This document shows, in pieces, positions 45,248-55,869 of a DNA stretch of 64,000 nt (position 1 is its first letter; each line of letters opens with the position of its first letter). This stretch comes from Agrypnus murinus (taxonomy: Eukaryota > Arthropoda > Insecta > Coleoptera > Elateridae), in the NCBI GenBank assembly GCA_929113105.1, contig OV816025.1, positions 121,470,886 through 121,534,885 on the forward strand. Reading direction: 5' to 3'. A program made the translations under genes and the position numbers. A model generated the notes under the pieces. That model was not told where the DNA came from. It saw nothing but the letters and a program-made list of their open reading frames with translations, and did not search any database.

Positions 45248-46069
45248 TCGTGGCTTCAGATATACTATTATGAATTCAGTGCGGAAGCTGCTCCATGTAC
45301 TGATAGTGGTGGTACTGAGAGAGTATTGCTGCTCTAGTGGAATTATGCTAGTTGATTTCTCGACATCGGTTTCATAAATAGGAATCTTGTAGTAGACTTT
45401 TTGAGATCAAATTTGGATCTTTGGTTAAGGGTGGTACAGCCAGCTAGCTTATAGTTAAAGTTGTGTGTGAAGAGCGATTCCTTGTTGGCCGAGTCAGCGA
45501 TAGCGTCAAGTCATAAGGATTCATCAAGTTCTTTTGATGGACTCGTTTGGGCGCTTTCCGAACCCCAATGTTCCCCTCTGAAGTTACTACGGTGATCTGA
45601 TCTGACAACTTTGAAAATTGGTTAGAATTGTGATGAATAGGTACGGAATTAACGTCTTGTGTTCTAGAAGAAATTCAAATGTTTGATGACATTTGTTCAG
45701 AGCTGGATGAAGGTTGAAGAATTGTTTGTGTTGCATTCACAGTGTTTGTGGTGCATAATGGAAAAGAGGGTGTGTTTTGATGAGGTGCGATAAAGGTGTA
45801 TGTGGTTTCTTGTGCAGAAGGTTTTGTATTAACATCTTCTGTTTTAGAAGAAATTGTTGTGCTTGAGGTAAGTATGATTATTGTCTTCGTTGCTGGGAAA
45901 TGAGCGTATAAGATGATGTCGGTTCTGATTCAGACAGACTAAAGAACTGTGCTGAGTGAAGATGAGATAAGGGATGAACAAAGAAGTGTATTTGAATGAT
46001 TGGGAGGGCCTGTTGTTGCTACAGATAAATAGGTGTTGGATGGTGATTGTGCAAGTTATTTGAACCTGA

Positions 46070-46617
46070 GTCCGTATCTGCTATATACGTCGAATTCGGA
46101 TTGTAATCGCATGCTATGTTAAAATTTGTGGAGTTGGTGGTTGCATTTGAGGTTAAAATTTTGTTTGAAAGCGGTTTTGGCGTAAGTAACAGATACGGCC
46201 CTACAAGTTTTTTTGAGAAGTGGCAAAGTCGAATAAGATTTTTGGCGCGGCTGCCATGTCGTTGATGATATGAACAAACATTAGTCGAAGTAGATTAAGT
46301 TCGAGGTTGTCAGCCACAGTTTCTGTAAAATTTTAAATTTTTGTATTTATCAATGACATTTGAGGATTATTATGCAATTTTGGTTTTTGTGAATTTAATA
46401 GACCATCTTTACTTTCACAGTAATCTTCAATGCTGAGGTTAGCTTCCAATTGCGAAACTAGTAACTGCAATTTGGTTAAAAGTTTCGAAGAAATTAATTT
46501 TTTTATATAGATATCTGATAACTGTAGGTGAGCAGATTGGTTCAGAATTGTATGATACAGCTCAAACGCAGATTGGTTTAGGGTTGATTTAAACAATAAA
46601 GTGTCTAGCATAAACAC
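46070..46617 (-). pseudogene. Gypsy gag remnant, copy B
   Basis: Shares blocks with copy A at 8720-9300. An open piece at 46333-46617 contains LHLQ/LQLSDIYIKKLISSKL-type helices typical of gypsy gag. Frames are broken. Confidence 0.55.
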
Positions 46618-47621
46618 TTTACACTAACAACTGTGTAAGTGTGTAGTCGAAAAGAGAACGTGTTCTTTATTTCCACTTATTACTATAAAAGAACTTAGGC
46701 AAAGAACATTATCAAAGCGTACTACACTTCACACGGGAGCGCACCGAAACACATTCGCCTTTAGTGCGGGCTTGCTTGACCGTCCGATCACATGCGAGAA
46801 CACTTCATCGCGCTACAATACAGTGGCGGACTTAACAGTTAAGGGGTCTGAAGCGTTACAAATTTTTGGGGCCCATAGTATAAATCAATTACTACAATTT
46901 ATACACCTTTTATTCTTTTTTCAAAAATTAAGTATATATAATTATTAATATCAGGCGCGAATTCGCGAAAGGGGGGATGGAAGAAATTACCTCCTCTAGA
47001 TTTTTTAAATAATCCGACTTCGTCTCATGCCGCAGTCACACGAGTGTGAAATTGGCGTTTTTGTACGTGTTACACTATACTTTATCTACGACCACAAAAA
47101 CGTAATAAAACACTAAAAGCTAGGAAAAATATTTAACCTAGAATATGATTTGAGATCGAGATGGTGGATTGTCAAAAGTAGACAATGCCCACAGTTTGTG
47201 GAAAACAGGGTTTGTTGTAAAAATTAAGAAATGCGTATAACTCAATGTAATAATCGTTTATTATTTAAAATTAATACTGAAATTTGAATAATAATAATTT
47301 TGTTTGTGTCTTCAATTTTTTAAATGTCATAGACACATTTTTAAATGTATTTTAGACGTCGTGTTGTGCGGCGCTGCTTTTTTGTTAATGTAAGCAAATC
47401 ATAACCTCAATTTTAAAATACATTGAATACCTAATTCTTCATTTGAATGTAATTTGAAATAATAAATTTCCAAAACATTTTTAGATTTCCATGTAATAGA
47501 CCGCTTATTCTAAATGTATGGATTAAAGCCATCAGAAGGATATATCATTAAATCAATTTTACGTTAATTCAATAACAATTTTTGTAATAACTTTAAATGG
47601 TAATAATAACTTTATATGCTG

Positions 47622-47861
47622 GTAGTCGACACAGTAGCTCAGAGGTAGAGCTGTCGCTCAGAAAGTGGAAGGCCTAGGGTTCGATTTTTAGCTATTTGAT
47701 GGTGTTAATGTTATTATCGAGCTAGTATACGTTAGGGTGATGTGTAGAATTCACAGACTAGCTGCTCCTAACCGAGGAGAGGAAAAAGCTCGAAACAGCT
47801 GTCTTAGAATGCCGTCGGTGATTTATACACATATGACTATAAAATTGTGAGTATAATAGTC
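47622..47861 (+). repeat. tRNA-derived SINE
   Basis: The head is tRNA-like: CAGTAGCTCAGAGGTAGAGC (A-box region) and GGGTTCGATTTTT (B box) about 50 bp apart, the spacing of a Pol III promoter. The body continues with a GAGGAGAGGAAAAAGCTCG block and AACAGCTGTCTTAG. About 240 bp. No clear tail repeat. Inserted within the hAT-type element. Confidence 0.7.
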
Positions 47862-48487
47862 GTCCATTAACAATTTTTAACTTTTAGAAATAAATTAATT
47901 TTTATCTAAAAGTTATAACTTTGTATATTTCAAATAATTAGAAATATTGCATGTGTTGACATCTATGGCATTTTAATGAAACCACTAAAAATACGAAATC
48001 ATCATCCACGGTCATCTCCGTACAGTTTAAAGACTATGCACAATGAGTCAATTTCATCGTTACTAGACTGTGTGAAATGTGTAATTTTCTGTAGTGGTCG
48101 TAGATAAATTTATTATTTGTATACCAAATAAAGTTGTACTTTTTTATTACGAATATGGAGATTGTTGAACAACCATAACGAGTGATAAAAAATCCGTTTT
48201 AGTGCTGAGGTGTACATTACGTTTTTTCTGAAATCGTAAAATTAAAAATTTAAAATACAAAATGTGCTTTTAATAACAGTAGAGTAGGCAACTAAGTCAA
48301 CGTGGCTGTGTACGACATGTCAAATACATGTGCAACAATGCAAATAAAAATGACAGATGAGTCCGTAAAAGTTCTAATTTATGTACTATTTCAGAAAAAA
48401 TTTTATTCCATAATCAGTTCATTTATAATGGAAATTTTCTGCTTTTATAAGCATCTAATTTATCAATAATATTTTCAAAACACATTG

Positions 48488-48609
48488 GGCATTTACGATA
48501 ATTGAATCGGGTTAACCAGGTTACTATTTCTGTCACTGTTGTTGACATTAAAAAGAAAATGACAGAAATAGTGACCGGACTGAACCGCTCCAATTATCGT
48601 AAATGCCAT
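48488..48609. repeat. Palindromic MITE-like element
   Basis: GGGCATTTACGATAATTGAA at 48488 is mirrored by CCAATTATCGTAAATGCC ending 48609, and CTATTTCTGTCA by TGACAGAAATAG toward the centre. Arms about 50 bp, spacer about 20 bp. Confidence 0.8.
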
Positions 48610-48639
48610 CAGGTTTTTGAGTTCTAACGGTTTCTGTAT

Positions 48640-49369
48640 CTAAATTTGCAGTCGGCGTCGCGACAGATACATTCCTTGCAGGTCTGCTGCGAAACTGTAT
48701 ATTCCGTTACAAAATTTTACCTATCACTCTGAATGCTTGCCTTTTCGCACAAAACTCTATATTGTGTCGACCGTACACCTTTTATACTCGCTTGTGATGA
48801 ACTGTTGTTTTCACATGTTTCACTATTCTCGACCAAGTGAGTTCCCATGCCAATAATTTTTATTTGCCGCATGTCCACTGCGATCCTGGGCAAGGGTCCT
48901 CTTCGGGGCCCCCTGACTTGTAGGATCTGGAACGACCGCTGATGCGTAAATCCGCCACTGTTCACCGAATGTCTATCAGAAACCATTAATTCAAGAAATT
49001 AGTCATCATAGTAGTCGGATGAACGAGCTGATTGTGCGAAAAGACCAGCATTTGGACCGACAGAGATGATACATTCCTCGCAGGTCTGCTGTGAAACAGT
49101 ATACTCCATTACAATATTTTACCTATCGCTCTGAGTGCTTGCCTTTTCGTACGAAACTCTAATGCATCAACCGTACACTTTTGTTACCAGCCTGTACACG
49201 ATATGATCTGTTTCTTGTTTCACTTTTTTCGAGAAAGTGAATTCCCACGCCAATAATTTTTATCTGTCACGTGTCCAGTGCGGTCCTTAGCATGAGGCCT
49301 CTACGGGGCCCCCTGACTTGCGGGGCCTGAAGCGGCCGCTTCCAACGCTTGTTCCTAAATCCGCCACTG
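48640..49369 (+). repeat. Direct duplication of the hAT right end (about 310 bp)
   Basis: 48660-48960 and 49060-49369 align along their length (ACATTCCT(T/C)GCAGGTCTGC, GCTTGCCTTTTCG, GCCAATAATTTTTAT, GGGGCCCCCTGACTTG, AAATCCGCCACTG). Each copy ends with the terminal CCGCCACTG, so the element has two tandem 3' ends. Confidence 0.85.
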
Positions 49370-49377
49370 CTACAATA

Positions 49378-50474
49378 GATACTTATTTTTATTAATTAGC
49401 TCAAAGGAAAAATAATTAAGATAATGAATTATCTTATAACAACAATAATCTGAATATAAATAACTAGAAGTAAAAACAGACAACAAACGCAAAAATACTA
49501 ACAGTAAATAGATGGACGTTCTAGTTCAGGCCAGGTTTCGGTACGTCTGGTCACCTTACCAAAGTATAACCATAGTAATTATTACATGATGATAATAAAT
49601 TATTTTTACTTATGGTATACAAACATATTAATATTAGTTAAAAGAACAATTAATACATTTATAAAATTATAAATAAATACCCACTGATAAATCTTGTGCG
49701 AGTGTTTTGTCCACTTGTATAATTAAACATATCATCCGGTAGACAAAAGAACAAACATTAAAAAATATATTATATAATTAATTACAATTACAATATAAAT
49801 AATATACTCGCACATGCTGAGATAATAGAGATAACACACATTGTAAAGAATACAGTTAATTAAGAAAGACTAAGATCTAAGGTTAACCGGTCTTTAGTTA
49901 AGTTTAATTCAAATTTTATCGCCATAGATATGCTTTTTGAGATAAGAAGTATTATAGAAAGAGATTGAAACAAACTACATCAGAGTAGGCCTGAAAAACA
50001 TCCTACTTATGTTTGCTTGTAACTATACAATTAGTATAGACAAATTAGACCTAATTTTGGGTCGAGTCGGAAAAATTCCTAGAAAAATCGTCAAAAATTC
50101 GGACTGGAGAACACCCTTAAATTTTGAAAAAACGGCCGCCGTCTTGGAATTTAAAAAAATGGCCATAACTTGTGAATGAACAATTGGACAATCATAGAAA
50201 CATGGTGTTTGCACTAAAATCCATAGCTTGTGTAGGAGAATCGATGAAAGCATCTTTTTTTACCATAACGATCCAGCTTCCTGTGAAACTTAAATTGATT
50301 TCATACAAATTTCCACAAAAAAACAGGAATTTTTTCCAAACACTACGACATTACTATGTTAAAGAAACTTCAAGTTTGTGACCAACATGCACCCTTCGAC
50401 AACTTCAAAGAGCTCATTTTTCTGTCTTCAGAAATCGTTGTCGACGAAAAAGTTAATTGTGACTTAGCCGAGGA
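49378..50474. other. AT-rich DNA, nothing recognised
   Basis: A 20-bp match to the window start (GTACGTCTGGTCACCTTACC at 49541, one mismatch to 11-30) is the only repeat noticed. Short open frames near 50023-50381 have no motif. Confidence 0.45.
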
Positions 50475-51038
50475 GTGAGCCGAATATGCTGTCAGAGGAA
50501 TCATAGAAAAACATTCGTAAATGTGACTCCGAAGAAGACGACGCAAGTGTTCTCATTGGCCGCTATAGGGAAGACTATAACAGATAATAAGAATCCTGTA
50601 GTGGTCAACCGTAACCAGCTGTTCCACCGCAACGCCTGTGTTCTAAGAAACAAGTGGAACCTTGAAGATTGTCTACGCAGTACGAGTTGGCACCGTACCC
50701 TCAGTCTTTGTTCGACTTGGTTCGTTGGTCTTCGCGCGGGAACAAAATCTAACATTAAACAAATAATCGACAAGATGTGCCAAATTACAAATAAGTTTGC
50801 CTGAAAATCCTAGCTGTGTTCTCGACAGCGAGTTCTTTTACACCACATTGTACACGAGAGTATATTGGCCCAGTCCAACAACGTACGGTGATGTGTATAG
50901 TGCCTGCTTGGACTACGTCAACCGTAATTACGGAAGAAATGTCATCGTAGTATTCAACGGGTACGAACCAAGTACAAATGTACCGTGTACATGTTATTTC
51001 TTGGAAACTTCACCAACAACAACTAATTTTTATACATG
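50475..51038 (+). pseudogene. Uncharacterised conserved gene remnant, 5' part
   Basis: Frame-broken coding sequence. One frame gives NPVVVNRNQLFHR, another QYELAPYPQSLFDLVRW, then AGTKSNIKQIIDKM, and a further frame VYWPSPTTYGDVYSACLDYV and NVIVVFNGYEPST (50797-51048). I recognise the order (V-P-LF-R, EL.PYP.SLFD, RAGTKS, W..P.TY.DV...YV..YG, VVFDGY.PSTK) from a family of uncharacterised, multi-copy animal proteins whose later part carries a GCDTTSA motif. That motif is found at 53202-53220, beyond a foldback element, so both pieces come from one gene or retrocopy. No function can be assigned; a nuclease-like fold is a guess. Confidence 0.6.
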
Positions 51039-51045
51039 CTTTTAT

Positions 51046-53191
51046 TAGTGGAGTAACCTTACGTTTTTATCTCGGAACCGGTCCAAACTACTTCGATTTG
51101 AATAATTTTTTTTAAAGTCTTGTAAATATAAAATACTAAAACCTTTACAAATTATAAATTGACGCTCAGAACGGGAAATGTGGTAAAACTCGAATAACCT
51201 AAAACATAACCAAGTGGTCCCGCACCGGTTGCTCGACCATCTCAGAACAGGATAATTTTTGGTGTGTTATTACATCTATGTATTGGTAGTTCGAAGCCAC
51301 TATTAATTTATTTTTATTCCTTTTGGTTTAAATACGGCAGCCATATTTGTTTCGTGGTGTACGACGTTTCTTGCACTTTTCTATGTCAACGAAAATCTTG
51401 ATATCTCAAGAACAGTTGGTAGTAGAAAGTCGCGGTAAAAACCATTGCATTCCTCGCATCTCGAACTACATTTGTTGTTCTAAACGTAAATTTTATAAGA
51501 TGCTTCCTTATGGACGCAAATTAAGTTCGAAGTTTCACGCTTTCTTGCAAACTTTCGGCTTTTTGGAGTGTCATATTTCCAGACAATGGCGAAGTATCAG
51601 CGCTCATTCTTTTTAAATAAACTACACAGTTAAGGCTAGTTTATGTTTAAAATATTTAAAATCTGAAACTTCACTATTTTGGTATTTATGGGCTTTTGAA
51701 ATTCTCGTTTTCTTCATTTTTGAGCAACTTTGGACCTCAATATCTCTGATGGACATAAATGGATTTTTTTATATTCTGTAGATATGAACCAGTATATGAT
51801 GGTAAACTATGGTGAAAATGGTAATTTTGATATTAGCTTGAGAACAGAGTTATGCTCATGTTAGCTGTCATTCAATTTACACGGATTGATAGGGAAATCG
51901 CCACGGAAGAAAATACAAAGAAAAAGTACACTTGTTATATTAATAACTTTAGTTATCACTGCAAGGACTTTTATCAATAGCATATAACTATATATAATAA
52001 TAGTAATAATAATAATTTTACTTTCCCAAACCAATATTAGCACCAGAATAAAGTATGTACATTCACTCAGTAATACTAATACTAATGGAAATGGTATACA
52101 GTTACAGTTTTCAACTGAGCATAACTCTGTCCTCACGATAATAACAAAGTTAAAAATTTTTCCGCAGTTTGCCATCATATGCTGCTTCATATGCACGAAA
52201 TATAAAAAAGTAAAATTATTATTATTACTATTATTATATATAGTTATATGCTATTGATAAAAGTCCTTGCAGTGATAACTAAAGTTATTAATATAACAAG
52301 TGTACTTTTTCTTTGTATTTTCTTCCGTGGCGATTTCCCTATCAATCCGTGTAAATTGAATGACAGCTAACATGAGCATAACTCTGTTCTCAAGCTAATA
52401 TCAAAATTACCATTTTCACCATAGTTTACCATCATATACTGGTTCATATCTACAGAATATAAAAAAATCCACCCATGACCATAAGAGATGTTGAGGTCCA
52501 AAGTTGCTCAAAAATGAAGAAAACAAGAATTTCAAAAGCCCATAAATACCAAAATAATGAAGTTTCAGATTTGAAATATTTTGAACATAAACTATCCTTA
52601 ACTGTGTACTTTTTTAAAAGGAATGAGCGCTGATACTTCACCATTGTCTGGAAATATGACTCTAAAAAGCCGGAATTTTGCAAAAAAGCGTTAAACTTCG
52701 GACTAATTTGCGCCCATAAGAAAGCATCTTACAAAATTTATGTTTAGAGCAACAAATGTAGTTCGAAATGTGAAGAATGCAATGGTTTTTACCGTGACTT
52801 TCTACGACCAACTATTCTTGAGATATCAAGATTTTCGTTTACATAGAAAAGTGCAAGAAACGTCGTGCACCACGAAACAAATATGGCTGCCGTATTTAAA
52901 CCAAAAGGAATAAAAATAAATGAATAGTGGCTTCGAACTACCAATACATAGATGTAATAACACACCAAAACTTATCCTGTTCTGAGATGGTCGAGCAACC
53001 TGTCCGGGACCACTTGGTTATGGTTTTAGGTTATTCGAGTTTTACCACATTTCCCGTTCTGAGCGTCAATTTCTAATTTGTAAAGGTTTTAGTATTTGAT
53101 ATTTACAAGACTTAAAAAAAAATTATTCAAATCGAAGTAGTTTGGACCGGTTCCGAGATAATGCTTCTTTTTGCTTAGCGTTACTCCACTA
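51046..53191. mobile_element. 2.1-kb foldback element splitting a gene remnant
   Basis: Two inverted arms of about 950 bp (51068 to about 52020 and about 52190 to 53160) around a spacer of roughly 170 bp. Arm landmarks: TATCTCGGAACCGGTCC at 51068 and GGACCGGTTCCGAGATA ending 53160; TAGGGAAATCGCCACGGAAG near 51890 and its complement near 52330. A further inverted 12-mer TAGTGGAGTAAC lies at 51046 and 53180-53191. There is no transposase; the open frames in the arms are mirror images of one another and look non-coding. Confidence 0.88.
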
Positions 53192-53600
53192 TATGGGCTG
53201 CGACACCACGTCTGCGTTCTACAACAGAAATCCAATTTCAGGCTTCAGCAAGCTACAACATGACTGTGAGCTACAGAGAGTCGTGGAAGTATTTAACCTC
53301 CCAAACGAGTCGCAGGACTGTATTGCATCTGCAGGTAAGAGATGTGTTTTTTTGGTCTTTCTAAAATTGTAAGCGTCTTGTAGTCAGAGAAGAGCGTTAC
53401 TAATGAATGTACGATTTTTGTTGGTTTGCGAGTCTGCGAATGTACCACCAAGTTCAAACGTGGAAGGGTAACATTTTTTTAGCTAAAGATTGGGGGTCGA
53501 ACATGGACACTACGGAGTATTCCGGAGTCCGAGGATGAAGACGATATCGAAGACAACTGCGATACCGAGGATCATGTCGAAACCAAACGCACTAGCGCGT
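53161..53600 (+). pseudogene. Uncharacterised conserved gene remnant, GCDTTSA part
   Basis: The open piece reads CLALLHYMGCDTTSAFYNR, then LQRVVEVFNLPNESQDCIAS and ends at a stop (53370). LH.M.GCDTTSA and the following V..FN...S...I...G segment are the hallmark of the family met at 50475-51038. Beyond 53372 scattered matches (SSNV, WGSNMD) are decayed. The middle of the gene is missing at the foldback insertion. Confidence 0.55.
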
Positions 53601-54106
53601 CCTAGAGAAGATTGTGTAAAACAAAGACGAATTGTAGGACGCAAGATTGACTGAAATATTTCACACTGCCTGTTTTTGTACATGTTGTTCTTTATTTTAA
53701 AACGTATGCCCCAGGTGTTCTCCAGTCGGAATATTTGGCGATTTTTCTGGGAAGGTACAGGGAGACCTAAAGAATATATTTCAGAAGAAATTAGCTTTCT
53801 AACAAATCTTTTCCGTCTTCGAGCTTATTTTGCCTATACTAAATACTTAAAACGTACGGTAATTATTAGGTATAGGATTTCTATGCATTTGCATGTTTTT
53901 TCTGCTTATAACAAACATATGCAGAGTTATATTTCTACATGTTTAAGCCACATATGAATCACATATGTCAATTTGAAAGTGCATATAAATACATATTTAT
54001 TTCATACTGTGTCACATTTGTCAGTTTGACGTCAAACTTTTTAGTCCAGAACATGCGATTTTACGGTCTAGTATGCTTGTAAAAAGTTTTATTTCATACT
54101 GTCCGG
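53601..54106. other. No recognisable feature
   Basis: AT-rich; includes TTTCATACTG strings that recur in the array that follows. Confidence 0.45.
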
Positions 54107-55215
54107 TAAAAGGGTATTTACCGGACTCATTTGAGTCCGGTAAATGAATTATTACGTTACAAAGCCGGTAAAAAATTTTACCGGACTGAAAATCCAATTT
54201 GAGTCCGGTAAAAAAATTTATTTCATACTGTTCGGTAATAGTATATTACGTTATAAGTCCGGTAAACCCAAGTTTACAGTAGCGAGTTGAAAACGTTTCG
54301 GGACGAGGCGACGAAGGAGCCGAGTCTCGAATGTTGAAACGAGCTACTGTAATGGTTTACCGGACGTATGACGTAAGGCGTTTTATTTCATACTGCCTCA
54401 CATTGTTCATTTTTTAAAAAAATGCATTTAAAATTTTCAGTCCGGTAATTTTTTTTACCGGACTCAAATTAGATTTTCAGTCCGGTAATTTTTTTTACCG
54501 GACTCAAATTGGATTTTCAGTCCGGTAATTTTTTTTACCGGCCTTGTAACGTAATAATTCATTTACCGGACTCAAATGAGTCCGGTAAATACCCTTTTAC
54601 CGGACAGTATGAAATAAAAGGGTATTTACCGGACTCATTTGAGTCCGGTAAATGAATTATTACGTTACAAGGCCGGTAAAAAATTTTACCGGACTGAAAA
54701 TCCAATTTGAGTCCGGTAAAAAATTTTACCGGACTGAAAATCTAATTTGAGTCCGGTAAAAAATTTTACCGGACTGAAAATTTTAAATGCATTTTTTTAA
54801 AAAATGAACAATGTGAGGCAGTATGAAATAAAACGCCTTACGTCATACTTCCGGTAAACCATTACAGTAGCTCGTTTCAACATTCGAGACTCGGCTCCTT
54901 CGTCGCCTCGTCCCGAAACGTTTTCAACTCGCTACTGTAAACTTGGGTTTACCGGACTTATAACGTAATATACTATTATTTGAAAAATCTAATTTGAGTC
55001 CGGTAAAAAATTTTACCGGACTGAAAATTTTAAATGCATTTTTTTAAAAATGAACAATGTGAGGCAGTAAATAAAACGCCTTACGTCATACTTCCGGTAA
55101 ACCATTACAGTAGCTCGTTTCAACATTCGAGACTCGGCTCCTTCGTCGCCTCGTCCCGAAACGTTTTCAACTCGCTACTGTAAACTTGGGTTTACCGGAC
55201 TTATAACGTAATATA
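54107..55215. repeat. Array of about 30 TCCGGTAA/TTACCGGA motifs with three palindromic P5 copies
   Basis: About 30 occurrences of TCCGGTAA or its complement (plus a few one-base variants) in 1.1 kb, arranged as nested direct and inverted blocks such as TCCGGTAAAAAATTTTACCG. Three copies of one palindrome are embedded: 54255-54372 (forward), about 54850-54965 and 55090-55210 (reverse). Each has arms GTTTACAGTAGC / GCTACTGTAA and the inner hairpin GGCGACGAAGGAGCC, loop GACGAAGGA at 54310-54318, 54896-54904 and 55139-55147. Blocks 54425-54606 and 54600-54780 are inverted copies. No coding region. Confidence 0.9.
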
Positions 55216-55869
55216 CTATTACAGGACTTGTGACTGTAATAGTTATTTACGTACCAACCCGCGGCGGACTCCTGTAACCGCAACCGGGCGCGTCCCCAGG
55301 TGGCGGATAGGGGGTGCCCTTGGTGGGACGAGTTTTCTAAGACCACCTTGGGTTGGAGGGTTAAAAACCTCCCGCGGACCAACAGGCTTGCACTTGTTCA
55401 CACACACTAACACGAACACCGAAAACACGCACAAACACGACACAGACACGGTAGAGAGAGAACCTCACATTCTACCGTACCATGGTAATCAAGGCGGGGG
55501 CCCAGAGTAGGGTTGAACTGGCAGTGGTAGCTGGCTTAGAAACCGGGGTGACACACCGGGCCGACGGGTAGTACAGGGGCCCACCCTTGCCTAACCAACG
55601 TAGGGGGCTGCCCTATCAACCGTCGAAAAGTCCCGGGACACGGAGCAGTGCCAGGTGGTGCCTGGATTAGGGCCCGGCTGCGTGTTTCCGGGGGGCTTCG
55701 TCAGCGGCGGCCAAGACCTCCCAACTCGGATAAGCCCTACCATGATTTTCCGGTGGGAAGGGGATGCTGGGGGACCTCTCATCCAAAACCAACACCCACG
55801 AAACACTCACACAAACACAATACAAAACATACAGAAACAAATAACACACCCCTTAAATAAACTTCAAAG

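Larger units (their letters stand above)
42825..46617 (-). mobile_element. Ty3/gypsy element copy B, decayed, interrupted by mariner
   Basis: Internal region of a gypsy-type retroelement read on the minus strand: gag-like sequence (46617 to about 46070), a decayed middle, reverse transcriptase (45247-44847), then a mariner insertion (43408-44844), about 580 bp of unrecognisable pol, a polypurine tract and the 3' LTR. No 5' LTR is seen beyond 46617, so it is 5'-truncated. Inactive. Confidence 0.75.
46821..49369. mobile_element. hAT-type element with perfect 8-bp target duplication
   Basis: 2549 bp. Ends CAGTGGCGGA (46821) and TCCGCCACTG (49360-49369) are inverted; flanks are the perfect 8-bp repeat CTACAATA (46813-46820, 49370-49377). 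Both facts are hAT hallmarks. The inside has no intact transposase. It carries a SINE (47622-47861), a palindrome (48488-48609) and a duplicated right end (48640-48960 and 49060-49369). Confidence 0.88.

Noticed and set aside
47625..47700. Functional tRNA gene
   Set aside because: It has Pol III boxes but no complete cloverleaf or acceptor stem, and a SINE body follows.
51347..52683. Open frames in the arms of the 51-53 kb foldback
   Set aside because: Related frames appear in mirror positions on the two arms, have no family motifs and are explained by the inverted repeat.
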